64,000 nucleotides of DNA from Virgibacillus proomii (GCF_900162615.1 NZ_FUFN01000009.1:406452-470451); one strand, 5' to 3'. Positions 36,812-46,031 are shown, counted from the first letter of the stretch. A program made the numbers and translations. Notes: generated by a model from the letters alone, not told the origin.

Positions 36812-37453
36812 TTGAAGAAGTTTTATATGTTAATGTTGGCCTTAGTCTTGTCTTTAGTGCTTACCGCATGCGGGAGTGAATCGTCATCAGAAGATAAAGA
36901 TTCAGCAAAAGCTGATGATAATGCATCAACCCAAGATGAGGAAAAAGACAAAGCAAAAAACAAAGAAAAAAAAGAGGCTGATTCCAAAGAAGAAACGGTC
37001 GAAAGTGAAATCGGTAAGCTCATGATTGCCAATAAAAAGAAGGATATGAATAAGCTTGTAGAAAACGGACCAATGAAGTTAACGATAACAGGCATACAGA
37101 GTGCTACGCTTGAGCCTAGCGATAATTACAAAGAATTGTTTGACAACAAAGATAAACTAACCATTATTACAATTGGGATGAAAGTTGAAAATACATCAGA
37201 AGAAACAGTTTCATTCCATCCAAATCAAGCCACACTAACAACAAATGCTGGAGATCAAGTAGAAGCAGAATTAATTTTGAGTGCAGATATTGGGGGAGAC
37301 TTTTTTGGACCTACAAAAAAAGAAGGAGAAGTCATCTTTACATTAGATACACCGGCTAAAGATATTTCGGAAATTAAGTTAATCATCAATGGTGCTTCAA
37401 ATGAAAATCTTGATTCTCTTGGTGAAGATATCGAATTACCTTTAAGTTTTTAA
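36812..37453 (+). CDS. Lipoprotein with DUF4352-like immunoglobulin-type domain
   Basis: 213 residues from TTG 36812, which has GGGGAGAATTAG ahead and begins LKKFYMLMLALVLSLVLTAC; lipobox LTAC. A long Lys/Glu/Asp-rich linker (about 25-70) precedes a beta-rich domain with KLTITGIQSATLEP, IITIGMKVENTSEETVSF and a closing LPLSF, in the manner of DUF4352/telomeric-repeat-like extracellular domains. Probably surface-exposed. The ORF extends upstream to 36749, but that part includes the leader hairpin. Function unknown. Confidence 0.7.
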   Translation: MKKFYMLMLALVLSLVLTACGSESSSEDKDSAKADDNASTQDEEKDKAKNKEKKEADSKEETVESEIGKLMIANKKKDMNKLVENGPMKLTITGIQSATLEPSDNYKELFDNKDKLTIITIGMKVENTSEETVSFHPNQATLTTNAGDQVEAELILSADIGGDFFGPTKKEGEVIFTLDTPAKDISEIKLIINGASNENLDSLGEDIELPLSF

Positions 37454-37691
37454 TCGTAAATTTATAAGCATTGGGAAATATTTAAAATGATAATATCGCT
37501 CCAAGGTAAAGATTTAACCAATTTGATATAGTTACCATTTTTAGGGAGCGCTAAATAAGGTTGCAATAAAAATTTTTAACCATTTAATAGTAAAATAGAA
37601 CTAAGACTATATCCACTACTTATGTGAGTTTAAACCACTATATTAAATAATAATAAAACATTTATGTTGTTTTAGAAGAAAAAAGGGGATA

Positions 37692-38387
37692 ATGATGGCT
37701 GATTTCTTTTTACTAATGGGATTTTTCACATTCATTTTTTCAATTCTTTATCTTATTATTCATTTAGTCAAAAAAAGAAAAAATAAAGAGAAAGTACTCT
37801 CGAAAAAATTATTCTATCCAACATTGTTTGGTGGCTTTCTACTTTTGTCAATTGGAAGTGCTTTTACTGATACAACTGATCAAGAGAAACTAAATGCTGC
37901 TCTTGAAGACAATGAAAAACTATCGACTAAAAATGATTCTTTAAAGATTGAAAATAAAAACCTTCAAAAAGAAATTGATGAACTTGAAACTAAGCTTGAA
38001 AATACTACAGATAAAATTACGGAGTATGAGGAAGAAATAGCTTTGTTTGAAGAAGAGCGAACAGACTTTAATTCTAAAAAAGAATCTCTAAATGAAAAAA
38101 TCAGCAACTTAGAAGAAAAAAACTCTACGTTACAAAACAAAGTTGATAACCTAAATACTGAATTATCAGAGACGAAAACATCAAACTCAAAATCAAATAA
38201 CTCTGCAAGTAAAAATACCGGTTCAGGGACAAATTCTAGTTCAAGCAGTACGAACTCATCTAACTCAAATGTTTACTACAAAAATTGTGATGCTGCTAGA
38301 CAAGCAGGAGCTGCTCCAGTAAGGAGAGGCGACCCTGGATATGGCAGTCATTTAGATAGAGATGGCGACGGAGTAGCTTGTGAATAA
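37692..38387 (+). CDS. Membrane-anchored coiled-coil protein with C-terminal Excalibur domain
   Basis: 231 residues. Two N-terminal helices (about 3-24 and 38-58), a long coiled coil (about 68-155) rich in Leu/Glu/Lys heptads, a Ser/Asn linker (about 157-190), and a terminal Excalibur Ca-binding-like domain with NCDAARQAGAAPVRRGDPGY and DRDGDGVACE. Excalibur domains occur on extracellular proteins of Gram-positives. Start ATG 37692 or 37695 behind AAAAGGGGATA. Lies between the two lipoprotein genes; role unknown. Confidence 0.8.
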   Translation: MMADFFLLMGFFTFIFSILYLIIHLVKKRKNKEKVLSKKLFYPTLFGGFLLLSIGSAFTDTTDQEKLNAALEDNEKLSTKNDSLKIENKNLQKEIDELETKLENTTDKITEYEEEIALFEEERTDFNSKKESLNEKISNLEEKNSTLQNKVDNLNTELSETKTSNSKSNNSASKNTGSGTNSSSSSTNSSNSNVYYKNCDAARQAGAAPVRRGDPGYGSHLDRDGDGVACE

Positions 38388-38415
38388 ATTCTAACTCCCT
38401 AGTCGCTAAAAATTC

Positions 38416-38440
38416 GGTGCGTTTACACGCACCTTCTCTT
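38416..38440 (+). terminator. Terminator after the Excalibur protein gene
   Basis: GGTGCG (38416-38421) pairs with CGCACC (38428-38433), loop TTTACA, then TTCTCTT. The sequence beyond it (CCGAACGTAC-like, CTATTCAAGAA) recurs after the second module. Confidence 0.75.
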
Positions 38441-38877
38441 AAACCCTCCAATCGAACGTACATTCTAAAAAAAGAAATTTCGAGTACACCCTATTCAAGA
38501 ACTGAAGATATGCTTTTAAACATTAAACATCCCAATCAACTTAATATCATGAATATCTCTGAAAGAAAAAAGACGAGTGAAGTATTGGGGATTTAAGAGT
38601 AAAGCAATTCATCTGTTCCAGCTTTCCCTATAAACTTATTATGTAATGATAGAAAAATTGTTTAATTTTTAGCGCAATTGCTGAATAACAAAATCAAATT
38701 ACCCTTTTCCCGTTATTTCTCGAACTCCAATAAAAAATCGTCCTTCTCCTTTATTTCCAACATCTTAAACCTTTTTTTAATTCTTACATTCCGTAACTTA
38801 GTTTCCCAAAAATCATCCCTTTTAAGAAGATTTACGTCGTTTAAAGAGGATATGGGAAACGTTTAAGAAAAAAGATG
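38441..38877. other. Trailer homologous to 39890-39960, then AT-rich DNA
   Basis: About 38441-38515 aligns with the region after the second lipoprotein (ATCGAACGTACATTC against ACCGAACGTACACTCC; CTATTCAAGAACTGAAGA against CTATTCAAGAAATGAAGA). The rest shows no gene. Confidence 0.5.
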
Positions 38878-38905
38878 GTAATTTCTATGCATTTGCATAG
38901 ATTAC
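38878..38905 (+). promoter_or_regulatory. Leader hairpin element, copy 2
   Basis: GTAAT, bulge TT, CTATGC, loop ATTT, GCATAG, ATTAC. Same architecture as copy 1 (36752-36779) with compensated stem changes; followed by ATAAATTC and a GGGAAGGGGGAG ribosome binding site. Confidence 0.65.
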
Positions 38906-38935
38906 ATAAATTCAAAATGGGAAGGGGGAGTTTGC

Positions 38936-39280
38936 ATGCGAACTACTGAATTTGTGCTAGGTCTAATTGGCGGTATTTTTGGTTTTATTGGTGCAATCTT
39001 AGCATTATTCATCGGCGGTGTAGACGCTGCCTTTAGCGATACTGGTACAAGTGACGTAATTGGTCTAGGTTGGGCAGCTTTTATATTTTCTGCATTAGCC
39101 ATCGTGGGTTCAGTTGTAGTCAAATCAAAGGCTAAAGTCGGAGGCGTATTATTACTGATCTCAGCAATAGGCGGTCTAATAAGTATTTCTATGTTCTATT
39201 TGATTTCGGCAATCTTGATAGGCATTGCTGGACTAATGGGCGTTTTTAAAAAAGATAACGAAAAGAAAAAGGCTGCATAA
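38936..39280 (+). CDS. DUF4064-type small membrane protein
   Basis: 114 residues with three to four hydrophobic helices: MRTTEFVLGLIGGIFGFIGA at the start, a second around WAAFIFSALAIVGSVVV, then GGVLLLISAIGGLISISMF and a Gly/Met-rich last helix, ending in a Lys tail. The opening matches DUF4064 proteins, which often neighbour lipoproteins in bacilli. ATG with GGAAGGGGGAG upstream; 17 bp before the lipoprotein gene, so co-transcribed. Confidence 0.75.
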   Translation: MRTTEFVLGLIGGIFGFIGAILALFIGGVDAAFSDTGTSDVIGLGWAAFIFSALAIVGSVVVKSKAKVGGVLLLISAIGGLISISMFYLISAILIGIAGLMGVFKKDNEKKKAA

Positions 39281-39297
39281 TTAGGGGGATAATTATT

Positions 39298-39849
39298 ATG
39301 AAAAAGTTAATAGGCTTATCTTTTGCTGTATTATTAACTTTTATGCTAGCAGCATGTGGCGAAGCAGAAGTAAAAAAGGCAGATGCAGATAATAAGGCAG
39401 AAGAAGCTGGCGAAAATAAAGCAGAAAAAAAGAGCAAAGAAAAGCCTGAAACTCAAGAGCTTGCTATTGGTGATACAGTAGAGTTTGATGGCATAAAAAT
39501 AACATTAAACGAAGCAAGAATTGAGTCTGGTGGCGAATTCGATCAACCTCAAGAAGAACAATTTGTTGTAGTAAATCTCACAGCAGAAAATAATACTGAT
39601 AAAGAACAAGTAATGTCATCAATAATGAATGTAGAATTAAAAGATGCTGAAGGTTATTCTTATTCAACTACAATATTAACTGAAGGCACTAAGGGACAGT
39701 TTGATGGATCCATTGAGCCAGGCGGAAAACTTAAGGGAGAAATCCCATTTGATGTACCAAAATCAGGTAACTATGAATTACATTTTTCTGATCCGTTCAA
39801 ATCTGGTAAAGCGATCTGGAAAATTCCATCTGATCAATTAAGTCAATAA
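39298..39849 (+). CDS. DUF4352-family lipoprotein
   Basis: 183 residues. Signal peptide with lipobox LAAC (Cys about 21), Lys/Glu/Ala linker (about 24-55), then a DUF4352 domain with VEFDGIKITLNEARIE, EEQFVVVNLTAENNTD and GGKLKGEIPFDVPKSGNYEL. Extracellular, function unknown. Related in layout to the lipoprotein at 36812-37453. ATG with TAGGGGGATAATTATT. Confidence 0.82.
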   Translation: MKKLIGLSFAVLLTFMLAACGEAEVKKADADNKAEEAGENKAEKKSKEKPETQELAIGDTVEFDGIKITLNEARIESGGEFDQPQEEQFVVVNLTAENNTDKEQVMSSIMNVELKDAEGYSYSTTILTEGTKGQFDGSIEPGGKLKGEIPFDVPKSGNYELHFSDPFKSGKAIWKIPSDQLSQ

Positions 39850-39855
39850 TCTTCT

Positions 39856-39890
39856 AAAGGTGTACAAATATATTGTGCACCTTTTCTTTA
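39856..39890 (+). terminator. Terminator of the DUF4064-lipoprotein pair
   Basis: AAAGGTGTAC (39856-39865) pairs with GTGCACCTTT (39875-39884) with one wobble, then TTCTTTAC. Confidence 0.8.
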
Positions 39891-40523
39891 CACCCTAAAC
39901 CGAACGTACACTCCAAAAGAGTGATTTATGGATACCTATTCAAGAAATGAAGAATTCATTGAAGTTATACTTTTTTAAGAGGCTATGGATACCCTTATAT
40001 CTAAAGGGATATCATAACCAGAATAATTGGTTATGATAATATACAAAATAACGAAAAAATCTATTATCTCTATTTTTAGACATACTCATATTTAATGATG
40101 ACTGCAGCTGGCATTTACTAGGTTACATTTAATGAAAAGAGTTGGACATGAAGATATAGAACTACTTGTGAATCTGTACATATGTAACAGATAAAAAATG
40201 AAAAAGGATATTCAACCGAAAAGATGTCTATTCTTTTCTGTAAGATTCTCCTTCAAAATCACCTGACTAACACTTCAAGCCTTGCTATATCAAGGTTTAT
40301 GGGTGCATGAATTACATCATGTCGTCCATAATTGATATTGTTTCTCCGCATTACTTCATTTCTTTTAAATGCACTTTAACTATTGTTTTTCGTCGAATTT
40401 CATTTTATTATTTTTTTTTAAAAAAATATCCTTTAAAGGCTATGCTAATCAAAGTTTTTAACTAACTTAAAGAGTCTAATATTAACTTATGTCCAAAATA
40501 CATAATATACTAAATAGTGATAT
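39891..40523. other. Module trailer and AT-rich intergenic region
   Basis: About 39895-39960 is the trailer homologous to 38441-38515. Beyond it no gene or structured element is recognised. Confidence 0.4.
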
Positions 40524-40989
40524 TTAAATTGCAACATCATGGTAACTTACCTCGGTTACTTTTTCATTTAATAGACGAAGCCCTAGTCCATTTTCTGTAT
40601 CCCAAGTACAATTAAATGTAATTCCGATATGTCGAGCTTCAAAAATATCCGCATATGGAACAACAATTCCATCTAAACTTATCATTTTTAACATTTGATT
40701 AGTTGTTTCAACTAATGGGTAATTTTCATTTAATTCAATATCATAGCCTAGTTCATGTCGCTTTTGTTTGTAATATTCCAAGATGGAATCCAATAGGCTT
40801 TGTTGTAAATCATACCAATTTTCACCAATAATTGGTATGCAGTATATTGGCCTTCATCAAACTGCCATCCTCTTCACCATCTATTAGTAAATCTATTTCT
40901 GTTTCATTTCTAAAGAAATCAATAGTTATGACTCTTGACCAACCATAATCATACACAAGTTCACCAAAAATTGAATCGTTTATAGTCAT
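40524..40989 (-). pseudogene. Frameshifted DUF6985-like immunity-type gene
   Basis: Starts at ATG 40989 behind GAGAGGAGATTATAAA and reads SIFGELVYDYGWSRVITIDF and IDLLIDGEEDG. A frame change gives FDEGQYTAYQLLV, and a second returns to an 89-codon frame with QQSLLDSILEYYKQKRHELG and ending VSYHDVAI. Joined, it would be about 150 residues, like small polymorphic-toxin immunity proteins of the DUF6985/DUF2004 type. Located downstream of the toxin and SUKH genes on the same strand. Family naming is tentative; the frame breaks are clear. Confidence 0.65.
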
Positions 40990-41234
40990 TTTATAATCTC
41001 CTCTCTTTGTTTACTTTTTAGTACATATTTTTAACGGTTTAAAAAAATAGAAATTAGTCATATAAGGCGTTCTATGTTTTTTTCACTCTGCTTTATAATA
41101 TAGTATATTTGTCCCCCTACATCTGGCGGCAGGATTTAAAATCAGTGTGGTGTGGATTGAAGGTCAGAAGTATTACCTTATATACCTTATTTCATAGGAA
41201 ATTTACAATTAAAAATCTGCAAATAAGTAGAGTT

Positions 41235-41672
41235 TCAATTGTATAAAACACTCTTAATAGCTTCGTTGATCATTTCTTGAAAACTATTATATTCCTCCAC
41301 TATATCCCCACTTGGCTTATCGAGTTCAAGGAATACATTATTGTCTATATCTAGGCAATACCATGAAATATTTGAATCTCCAAAAAACAAATAATTACTT
41401 TCCCACTCACTTTCTTGCCAAATTTCATTTGCCCCAATAAAGCCATTATTTTCATCATCAAGATTTGCATTATAGATAACAAGCCCATTAAATTCTAATC
41501 CATTTACTATTTTTAATAAATCTTCGTATTCTCTTATAGATACATTTCCATTCACGTTTATTGCAATCCATTCTTTTATAGTTTGAATATTTTTATCGCT
41601 CGCAGGAAACATAATTGACTTTCCATCTTGGTTTTTAATTTTTTCAATCTCAACTAATAAATCTAAAATCAT
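41235..41672 (-). CDS. SUKH/SMI1-KNR4-family immunity protein
   Basis: 145 residues with the SUKH pattern: an N-terminal helix, then VSIREYEDLLKIVNGLEFNG, WYCLDIDNNVFLELDKPSGD and a closing helix FQEMINEAIKSVL. SUKH proteins commonly protect against nuclease toxins. ATG 41672 follows AGAGGTGAGAGC, 10 bp after the stop of the LXG toxin gene, so it is translationally close and very likely its cognate immunity gene. Confidence 0.8.
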   Translation of the reverse strand: MILDLLVEIEKIKNQDGKSIMFPASDKNIQTIKEWIAINVNGNVSIREYEDLLKIVNGLEFNGLVIYNANLDDENNGFIGANEIWQESEWESNYLFFGDSNISWYCLDIDNNVFLELDKPSGDIVEEYNSFQEMINEAIKSVLYN

Positions 41673-41682
41673 GCTCTCACCT

Positions 41683-43401
41683 CTATTTTTTAGTAGTAGG
41701 ATATATAAATCCTTCGGGAAGTGGCCAATTTATATTAATTGAATCTCCGACTTTCAAACCTTTAGTTAAATCCCTTTGTGAATTAGTTAAAACTTTATGA
41801 TATGGGTCATTTTTAATTAAAATTAAATTTTCAAAATCATTTGTGCCTCCATCATCTAAAGGCAGTTTATGATGAACCTGATATCCATCTGGTACTAACC
41901 CATTTTTTAAATTTTTGATATCGGTTTCCGTTAAACCGGCATCAAATAGTTGTTTGACTTTTTTCTCATCATTCACTAAATCTTGTAAAAAGTTTTTTCT
42001 CACAGAACTATTAAATTTATTTCTTAATTGTTTAAATTCTTGTCGATCACGTTTAGTATAGGTTATTTCTTTTTCCATGATATTCTTTAATAAAACTTCT
42101 TTTCCTTTTAACCTACCTACGTGCTCAGTACCTTTACGTGTACCCTTAACCTCAACCTCTTTTTGCGAGCTTCCCCCGCCATTCTTTAAAGAAAACATAT
42201 GCGGGCGAATTTCACCAAGAGGCTTTGAGCCAACCCCAATCATCGGAATTGTAGAATATCCTGTCGAAAGTTGCTCTCGATAGAACACAGGCATTCTCAC
42301 CTTAGATAGTGCTACTTTACCTGCATTTACCTTCTCTTGAAAATATCTTTTACTGTATGGTTTCCCGCCAGTCAGCTTTGGCAATTTTCCCCCGCTTCCT
42401 AATTTAGAAACCCCTTTTACTCCTTTGACAGACAAAGCGCTTGGAATTAAAGAGGGCAGGGCAGCACCGGTTACATACATAATTCCTTCTTGTTCAATTG
42501 TATCGGTAAAAGACTGTGCAGCGGATTCCGCCACACGTATAGGGTCTTGTAAAAGTTGTATCATAGCTTGCTTATAATTATCAACCGTTTGATCTGCTTT
42601 TTCCTTTAACCAAGCTGGTTCAATGGAATCAGGAATAATACCTGATGTTCCAACAACACCTACATCCATCGCAACCGTTACTAACCCTTCAACTAACCCA
42701 GCTATGCTATGTGCCAACCCTTTTACGAGATTGTCCACACCTTTGTTTATACTATCGGCAATATCCTGTACTCCTTCAAAGAAGTTCGTATATTTCTTCT
42801 TTACATTTCCAGCTAAATCATTATAAGCGTCATCAACATTTTCAAACCGTTTTATCTTTGTGTTATACAGCTCCCACAAGTCATCCATGTTGTTTTGAAG
42901 TTTTGTTATTGTTGATCGAATGCTTTCCTGGATTCGTTCCATATTCCTTCTATTACTCTCGCTTGCATCCTTTTCCGAATCGGTTGGATCTTCCAACAAG
43001 CTCGAAAAAGATGAAGGTGTCTGATAACTTCGGTTCAATGCCTTAAGCACGTTTCTTTCCATGCCCTTGTCTATTTGCTTGAGATTCGCCCATATATCAT
43101 TTCTGTCTACCCGCATCATCTGGTTTCTGGAAATAGGAGATATGTAAGCCGTCGTGTCTTGTACATAGTTTTCAAATAATGACAACAAGTCATTAATTTG
43201 TGTTTCGTATTTTTCGATTTTATCCCTAGAAGTATCAATATTTTGATCCCATGCCTCGACACTTTTTCCCTTGTTGGTTTGAATAAATGTAGAAACCTTA
43301 TCCAGGGAATCATTCATTTTTACCAGAGCATGCTTGTATGTATGTAGTTCTCTTATAATATCATCCAATACCCCATAATTGATTTGTAAGTCCCGCTTCA
43401 C
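41683..43401 (-). CDS. LXG-domain polymorphic toxin with C-terminal HNH nuclease
   Basis: 572 residues. The N-terminal LXG region (about 1-215) is helical and directs export by the type VII secretion system. A hydrophobic middle (about 215-290, with SIAGLVEGLVTVAMDVGVV) is followed by a pre-toxin linker and an HNH/endonuclease VII-type tip near residues 515-550: GYQVHHKLPLDDGGTNDFEN, with the paired His and Asn expected for metal and DNA cleavage. GTG start behind GAGGGGGATG. The SUKH immunity gene is next. No small Lap-type partner gene or type VII secretion component is in the window. Confidence 0.85.
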   Translation of the reverse strand: MKRDLQINYGVLDDIIRELHTYKHALVKMNDSLDKVSTFIQTNKGKSVEAWDQNIDTSRDKIEKYETQINDLLSLFENYVQDTTAYISPISRNQMMRVDRNDIWANLKQIDKGMERNVLKALNRSYQTPSSFSSLLEDPTDSEKDASESNRRNMERIQESIRSTITKLQNNMDDLWELYNTKIKRFENVDDAYNDLAGNVKKKYTNFFEGVQDIADSINKGVDNLVKGLAHSIAGLVEGLVTVAMDVGVVGTSGIIPDSIEPAWLKEKADQTVDNYKQAMIQLLQDPIRVAESAAQSFTDTIEQEGIMYVTGAALPSLIPSALSVKGVKGVSKLGSGGKLPKLTGGKPYSKRYFQEKVNAGKVALSKVRMPVFYREQLSTGYSTIPMIGVGSKPLGEIRPHMFSLKNGGGSSQKEVEVKGTRKGTEHVGRLKGKEVLLKNIMEKEITYTKRDRQEFKQLRNKFNSSVRKNFLQDLVNDEKKVKQLFDAGLTETDIKNLKNGLVPDGYQVHHKLPLDDGGTNDFENLILIKNDPYHKVLTNSQRDLTKGLKVGDSININWPLPEGFIYPTTKK

Positions 43402-44128
43402 GAACCATCCCCCTCATAATTAGCTCTTTCCCTTCACCCCTTTAATGCTAGAATTATATGCTGTTTTCTAATTTTTCAATCACTAGAACGTTTAGTTGCT
43501 TCTGTTTAAAGAGCATTTATCTCTATATAAATCATAATGTTAAATTCATCCATTCACCATGCATCATTTTTCCCAGTTTTAAATGAATATTTTTAACTAC
43601 GTAAATTTTAGATAGATCTTTTATCCTAAAAATAATCTTGAATAATGCTACCTTTTTGTAACTCATTTCGATTATGGTCATAGGGAGGTGGTTTTGTTGT
43701 GGAAAGAATAATGCCAGGGCAGTTGACTGGGTTATTTGACCTGCTGAGGATATGGATGGGTACGTAATCCTAAAAAGGCAATAATAATAAAACGACATTT
43801 GATTTATTCAAACTAATAAAGAAGTTGTTTAAATAAGCTTAGCCCTCCATAAATAGAGGGCTTCTTTTCTTATTTATACTATAATATTAAAAATAAAACC
43901 GTTAAGTTGATGATTTAATATATTTAACATTAGGATAAATTAAATGGCGATAATCTATGAATAAGGGTGTTCAATAATTATTCGTATATTCATAGATTGC
44001 GATTATTTTTATACTAACGGTATAATATCATTAAAAAGTTTTGTTATATAATCAATGAACATTTCCTCATCTTATAATCTATTTGTTTAGTTATTTTTAA
44101 GAAGATCTCCTTTTATAGTTTAATAAAT
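43402..44128. other. Gene-poor region upstream of the LXG toxin
   Basis: No convincing gene on either strand. LXG operons usually begin with small helical partner genes, none of which is recognisable here. A 22-codon frame at about 43700-43770 (GTG, GGGAGGTGG upstream) is too short to support. Confidence 0.45.
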
Positions 44129-44952
44129 TTATTTTCCCGTATATCTACTTGTAGCCATTAATTTACCGTTAACAATTCTTACCATTACTCCATTAGCTAC
44201 CTTTTTTCTCAAGTCTCTACTCACTTTAGATCTAATATCAGAAAGATTTAGATAAGCATGATAACGTCCTTTTTCATTATTAATTAAATCCATTTCCTTA
44301 TCAATTCCAGAAGAAGTTGCTTCATGAGCATTAGTCCAAACCTGAGCTCTGGTTACTCTATCCATAACAGGACCATTAAATTTTTGAACAATTCTAGCGT
44401 TCCAAAAAGCATGTCTAAAAGCATCACCGTTGCCTTGATATAATTGAGATTTACCATAATATTTTTCAGATTCTTTTTTAGCCTCAAGTGCTGCATCTGT
44501 ATACTTTACAAATTCAGTTGGATGTTTTTTAGCAAGCTTTTTTTCAGCAGAATTTAAGTTTTTATATCCAGGAATATAAGCCGACAATCCATATCTAGGC
44601 TGCTTTTCTTTATTTATACTTTCCTTTATCAATTTAGCTACGAATTCTTAGCCTCATGTTCTGTGTATGTATCCATATCTGGATTATTTTCAATCTTATC
44701 ATTTATTTTGGTTAACATTTCTGGAGTGGTTTTAGTAATTTCTTTATCTGTTAAATATTCTTTACTCTCTTTTTCTACTTCATTGACGTCGATATTTTTT
44801 ACTTTTTCTGGGATGTTAGAAAAATAGGAGTCCATAACATTTTCATAGTTGTATGGTTTAAGATCTTCTGAGGTTGTGGAAGCCGATGCGGGTGATGACA
44901 CAAAAATAGTAGTTGCTAAAATAACGCTTAATAAAACTAATCTTTTCTTCAC
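44129..44952 (-). pseudogene. Secreted DUF6973-domain protein split by a frameshift
   Basis: Part 1 (44952-44638): GTG start behind AAGGGGGATC, signal peptide ending PASAS, a helical Lys/Glu linker, stop after HEAKNS. Part 2 (from 44632, shifted frame): KESINKEKQPRYGLSAYIPG and the DUF6973 domain with KLAKKHPTEFVKYTDAA and GNGDAFRHAFWNARIVQKF. The frames join naturally within a few bases of 44640, and no ribosome site precedes part 2, so one gene of about 270 codons has been broken, or a recoding event occurs here. DUF6973 is common on secreted, toxin-like proteins; its activity is unknown. Confidence 0.7.
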
Positions 44953-45063
44953 AGCAAGATCCCCCTTAATATTGATATTTTTTTACTGTTATGTATAATT
45001 AACATACAATTTAATATAAACAATTTAAAATAATGTATTTTTTTACAAATAAAAGGGTTTACT

Positions 45064-45615
45064 ATGACTAATAAACGAAAGATTAGTATTTTTTTAAGTT
45101 TGCATATATTATTTTACATTTTAGCATACATTGGGTTATTTCTTTTTATTATTTATTTTCACCTAACCTATAGTTTCTTAAATATGCTTTTCGTTTTATT
45201 TCCCTTTGTTTTGGTGGTATGTTGGGTTTTATTTTTACTAAAAAAGTCAAATCATAATAATAATAGAAAAAAAATAATTAAACGTATTCTTATCATGAGC
45301 ATATTTCTACCTTTTTTCTGTATTCTTTTATTAGGAATTAATCATTATAATTCTCAATTTAATACAGAAAAATGGTTAAATAAACCTAATGATAGAGTGT
45401 ATATGATAGATGACTTTCTAGAAGATTATAAATTAAAAGGAATGACAAAGGGAGAAATATACTCATTACTTGGGAAACCTGAAAACGAGAATGATAAGGA
45501 ATTGGAATATTATCTTGGTTCAGAACAGGGGTTAATCCGTATAGATAGTGAAGTACTAGTCATTTACCTAAACAAAAAAGAAATTGTTATTAATTACGAA
45601 TTAAAAACAGGTTAA
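45064..45615 (+). CDS. Membrane protein with small C-terminal exterior domain, function unknown
   Basis: 183 residues. Three hydrophobic helices (about 9-35, 38-60 and 76-97) are followed by a soluble part with DDFLEDYKLKGMTKGEIYSL, LGKPENENDKELEYYLG and a terminal beta strand IVINYELK. The pattern 'kGMTKGEIYSLLGKP' resembles the SmpA/BamE-like repeat that recognises substrate peptides. Divergent from the DUF6973 gene, so a self-protection role is possible but unproven. ATG with weak AAAAGGG. Confidence 0.6.
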   Translation: MTNKRKISIFLSLHILFYILAYIGLFLFIIYFHLTYSFLNMLFVLFPFVLVVCWVLFLLKKSNHNNNRKKIIKRILIMSIFLPFFCILLLGINHYNSQFNTEKWLNKPNDRVYMIDDFLEDYKLKGMTKGEIYSLLGKPENENDKELEYYLGSEQGLIRIDSEVLVIYLNKKEIVINYELKTG

Positions 45616-45784
45616 CCTATAGATTTGGATTCATTTTTGTTGGATCTAGTCAATATTTTGGAATCGACTAATTTCATCATTGTTTTTTATAAAAATCTCA
45701 ATCTGGACAAACTAAAAAGATAGGAAGCTTATAACTTTCGAATCCCACCTTGGGAGCTCCTCAGCTAAGAGAGGGACGCTTATT

Positions 45785-45960
45785 TTATTTAACCTGCAAT
45801 TTCTGTCCAACGTAAGTTTTATTTGGATTAGAAAGGTTATTCCACTTTTGAATTTGTTTCTGGGTGCTGCCATATTTAACAGCTAATTCACTAACCGTGT
45901 CACCACTTTTAACAGTTTGGTATCTTTTACTGGATTTTTTGGAGGTCTGTACATTCCATC
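45785..45960 (-). pseudogene. LysM-domain C-terminal remnant of a cell-wall hydrolase
   Basis: The minus strand reads SSKRYQTVKSGDTVSELAVK and then YGSTQKQIQKWNNLSNPNK and YVGQKLQVK before TAA (45785-45787), a single complete LysM peptidoglycan-binding repeat. A different frame upstream carries ASEISLPDGMYRPPKNP, typical of amidase linkers, so the frame is broken and the catalytic domain is missing. Confidence 0.65.
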
Positions 45961-46031
45961 AGGCAAAGATATTTCTGAAGCATTTTTTGGTAACTTCTTG
46001 GTTCAAAATATAAACCATCGGTAACAACGAA

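Noticed and set aside
43532..43798. 88-codon open frame upstream of the LXG toxin, considered as a helper gene
   Set aside because: Composition is unlike protein (no helical LXG-partner pattern), no ribosome binding site, and no family resemblance.
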